Notes under the pieces: generated by a model
Told to the model about the DNA's origin: nothing
What the model saw: only the letters and a program-made list of their open reading frames with translations
The model's database searches: none
Made by a program: the position numbers and the translations under genes
Source of the DNA: Deltaproteobacteria bacterium
Lineage (GTDB): Bacteria > Desulfobacterota > UBA8473
Assembly (NCBI GenBank): GCA_030623035.1
Contig: JAUXFK010000149.1
Location: 1 to 7,462, forward strand
Direction: 5' to 3'
DNA: 7,462 nt
Part shown: positions 6,127-7,462 of the stretch, piece after piece
How the letters are laid out: every line of letters starts with the position of its first letter
How positions within the stretch are numbered: position 1 is the stretch's first letter

Positions 6127-6142
6127 ATGAACTTGGGCTAAG
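6127..6142 (-). repeat. Right terminal inverted repeat of the 410-bp element
   Basis: ATGAACTTGGGCTAAG, the reverse complement of the left end with one mismatch. Confidence 0.8.
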
Positions 6143-6252
6143 AATAATATCAGTGATTTCTTTATATTTAAACCTGTCTGCGTTCATCTGTGGCTGAATA
6201 GTTGCGTCTGAAATAGTTAATAATGGAGATACTGAATTGAATGGTGATATAC
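6143..6252. other. Gene-free spacer between element and transporter unit
   Basis: No coding frame or RNA gene was seen. CTGCGTTCATCTGTGGCTGA at 6179-6198 resembles a dispersed intergenic phrase I have the impression of meeting in several bacterial genomes, so it may be part of an interspersed repeat. This cannot be tested within the window. Confidence 0.35.
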
Positions 6253-6347
6253 TGTTCTTTCTTTACACTCACTTGGATGCGAGTTTTACACGGATTAAAA
6301 TTTGATTGCCGCTTTTTGCGACTCTTTTCAAAAAGCGAAACTGTTAC
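6253..6347 (+). repeat. Left copy of a long imperfect inverted repeat flanking the CDF gene
   Basis: This copy aligns with the reverse complement of 7364-7462 over its whole length. Shared blocks in order are TGTTCTTTCTT (6253-6263), CTCACT (6268-6273), GATG (6276-6279), TTAAAATTTGA, CCGC, GC-ACT, AAAAAGC and AAACTGTTAC (ending 6347). The inner 18 bases (6330-6347) differ at a single position. It ends 15 bases from the transporter stop codon. Overall similarity by eye is about three quarters, with small gaps. Confidence 0.7.
6310..6337 (-). terminator. Hairpin downstream of the CDF gene, possible weak terminator
   Basis: CGCTTTTTG (6310-6318) and CAAAAAGCG (6329-6337) form a perfect 9-bp stem with a 10-base loop, 26-53 bases past the stop of the minus-strand transporter. 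The stem is AT-rich and no clean T-tract follows on the minus strand, so intrinsic termination is uncertain. The right copy of the flanking repeat lacks this symmetry. Confidence 0.3.
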
Positions 6348-6362
6348 AAGATATCTAAGGGA

Positions 6363-7352
6363 TTAATGCGAATGAGGATGGGAATTTCTGTCTTTGTGTT
6401 CTTCTTTTAGATGGTGTTCCTCTCCTGATGCATTTATAGGATCAACATGAATCGTTGCGCTGGAAAGATAGCGCAAAGAATGCAAGAGGCGGTGTTCTAC
6501 ATCCATTGCAATCCGATGTCCACTTTCAACAGATATCTCCGGATTAACAGCGATATTTATCTCTGCAACAATCCGATGGCCTAACCATCTTACACGGACT
6601 TGTGTCACATCTTTAACACCAGGGGTTGCACTGGCGATTCCTTTGACATCATCGATAACCTCCGGGGAAACCCCATCGAGTAAACGTGTGAATACTAACT
6701 TGCCGGATTTCCAGGCAATTCGCAAGATCGCTGCACTAATAACAAGACCGACAAAAGGGTCAGACAAAGGGTACCCCATCCATACCCCAATGGCACCAAA
6801 GAAGACAGCGAGACTGGAAAGACCATCTATACGGGCATGATAGCCATCTGCTACAAGCGCAATACTGCCAATCTCTTTACCTATCCTGATACGAAATAAA
6901 GCCACAATCTCATTGCCCAAAAAACCCACTATTGAAGCAACGATTACCGCCCAGATATGCTCGACTTCCCGTGGGTGATGCAGACGGTCAAAAGATTCAT
7001 AGCCGGCGAAAAAGGCGCTGAATAATATTATTAAGACAATAACTATACCTGCCAAGTCTTCAACGCGACCATAGCCATAAGTAAACCGCTGTGTGGGTTT
7101 CCATGTTGCCAACCTAAATGCAATCCATAACGGTATAGCAGTAGCGGCGTCACCCAGGTTATGAATCGTATCTGCAAACAGTGCCATACTCCCTGAAAAC
7201 ACTACGACGATCGCTTGAAACAGGGTTGTTGCGATCAATCCCAAGAATGACACCTTGACAGCCCAAATGCCCCGCTGGGTTGTAAAGAGAGATGGATCTG
7301 TGGCACCGTGAGAATGCCCGTGGGATATATTAAGATGGCTTTTTGTCTGCAT
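6363..7352 (-). CDS. Cation diffusion facilitator (CDF) family metal transporter, zinc-type
   Basis: This inner-membrane proton-coupled exporter of divalent metal (probably Zn2+, perhaps Co2+ or Cd2+) is 329 residues long, normal for the family. Six membrane segments can be placed at roughly 32-53, 57-80, 99-121, 133-154, 160-190 and 195-212. The transport-site pairs are visible: H64-x3-D68 in TM2 (IHNLGD) and H172-x3-D176 in TM5 (ADGYHARIDGLSS). The HD/HD set is the usual zinc arrangement. A cytoplasmic domain from about 218 ends with IHVDP (H302, D304), a metal-binding pair of the C-terminal site. The N-terminus is His-rich (HGHSHG, 11-16), as is the C-terminus (EEHH ... SHPHSH), consistent with metal sensing or delivery. 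The ribosome-binding site is weak (AAAAGAG just before the ATG). The gene sits alone, closely flanked by inverted repeats. Confidence 0.93.
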   Translation of the reverse strand: MQTKSHLNISHGHSHGATDPSLFTTQRGIWAVKVSFLGLIATTLFQAIVVVFSGSMALFADTIHNLGDAATAIPLWIAFRLATWKPTQRFTYGYGRVEDLAGIVIVLIILFSAFFAGYESFDRLHHPREVEHIWAVIVASIVGFLGNEIVALFRIRIGKEIGSIALVADGYHARIDGLSSLAVFFGAIGVWMGYPLSDPFVGLVISAAILRIAWKSGKLVFTRLLDGVSPEVIDDVKGIASATPGVKDVTQVRVRWLGHRIVAEINIAVNPEISVESGHRIAMDVEHRLLHSLRYLSSATIHVDPINASGEEHHLKEEHKDRNSHPHSH

Positions 7353-7363
7353 CTGCTCTTTTC

Positions 7364-7462
7364 GTAACAGTTTAGCTTTTTTAAATTTTAGTTGCGAAGG
7401 CGGTGGTCAAATTTTAACGCGTGCAACTGTTTGAACATCTTAGTGAGCTTTAAGAAAGAACA
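7364..7462 (-). repeat. Right copy of the long imperfect inverted repeat, reaching the window edge
   Basis: GTAACAGTTTAGCTTTTT at 7364-7381 is the reverse complement of 6330-6347 with one mismatch. The similarity continues outward, ending in AAGAAAGAACA at 7452-7462, which matches the reverse complement of 6253-6263. The repeat may continue past the window. It ends 11 bases before the transporter start codon, so it must overlap or contain that gene's promoter region; no clear -35/-10 pair was identified. Confidence 0.7.

Larger units (their letters stand above)
5733..6142. mobile_element. 410-bp non-coding element with terminal inverted repeats (IS remnant or MITE-like)
   Basis: The ends are CTTAACCCAAGTTCAT at 5733-5748 and its inverted copy ATGAACTTGGGCTAAG at 6127-6142, matching at 15 of 16 positions. 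Subterminal sequence is also related in inverted orientation (ATCAATAAGTTA near 5818 against ATCAATAACTTA, reverse strand, near 6100). A direct repeat GTAGTGTCAAAATA (5857-5870) and GTAGTGCCAAAATA (6060-6073) lies inside. The interior is AT-rich with scattered stops; a frame from ATG 5848 (MLFVVSKYTNTA) dies after 12 codons and no transposase domain is recognisable. No perfect target-site duplication is visible at the edges. Insertion into the ParE-like toxin is indicated at the left end. The family assignment is unknown to me. Confidence 0.65.

Overview
The window reads as one stretch of a Gram-negative, anaerobic or low-oxygen bacterial chromosome of moderate GC. The evidence is a ferredoxin-dependent 2-oxoacid oxidoreductase and an exported murein transglycosylase. 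The small toxin-antitoxin-like genes resemble families I associate with cyanobacteria and Planctomycetota. A Brocadiales-type planctomycete is a guess that the sequence alone cannot prove.

Layout. (1) 1-4045, plus strand: a tight run of iorA (5' end cut off by the window), iorB, and an MltF-type lytic transglycosylase. IorA and IorB together form indolepyruvate:ferredoxin oxidoreductase. (2) 4046-5750, plus strand: an accessory zone of very small genes forming three consecutive two-gene modules. In each module one partner is broken and the other is intact. Module 1 has an in-frame stop in the first ORF. Module 2 has a PBECR/RelE-like toxin frameshifted by a 4-bp tandem duplication, followed by an intact DUF2283 gene. 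Module 3 has an intact antitoxin-like gene followed by a ParE/RelE toxin cut off after about 12 codons by an inserted element. Modules 1 and 2 are separated by a bulged palindrome that looks like an integron attC site, and the module 2 unit has matching cassette borders at both ends. No integrase is in the window. (3) 5733-6142: a 410-bp AT-rich non-coding element bounded by 16-bp terminal inverted repeats (15/16 identical), probably an internally deleted insertion sequence or MITE-like unit. (4) 6253-7462: a minus-strand cation diffusion facilitator (zinc-type metal exporter), tightly flanked by a pair of about 95-99-bp imperfect inverted repeats. The right copy may run past the window edge.

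The iorAB-mltF block looks like core genome. Everything from about 4046 on looks like an insertion-prone accessory region built from cassettes, decaying addiction modules and repeat-bounded units. The most notable signals are the integron-like cassette structure, the shared pattern of a broken presumed toxin beside an intact partner, and the long inverted repeat around the metal transporter.
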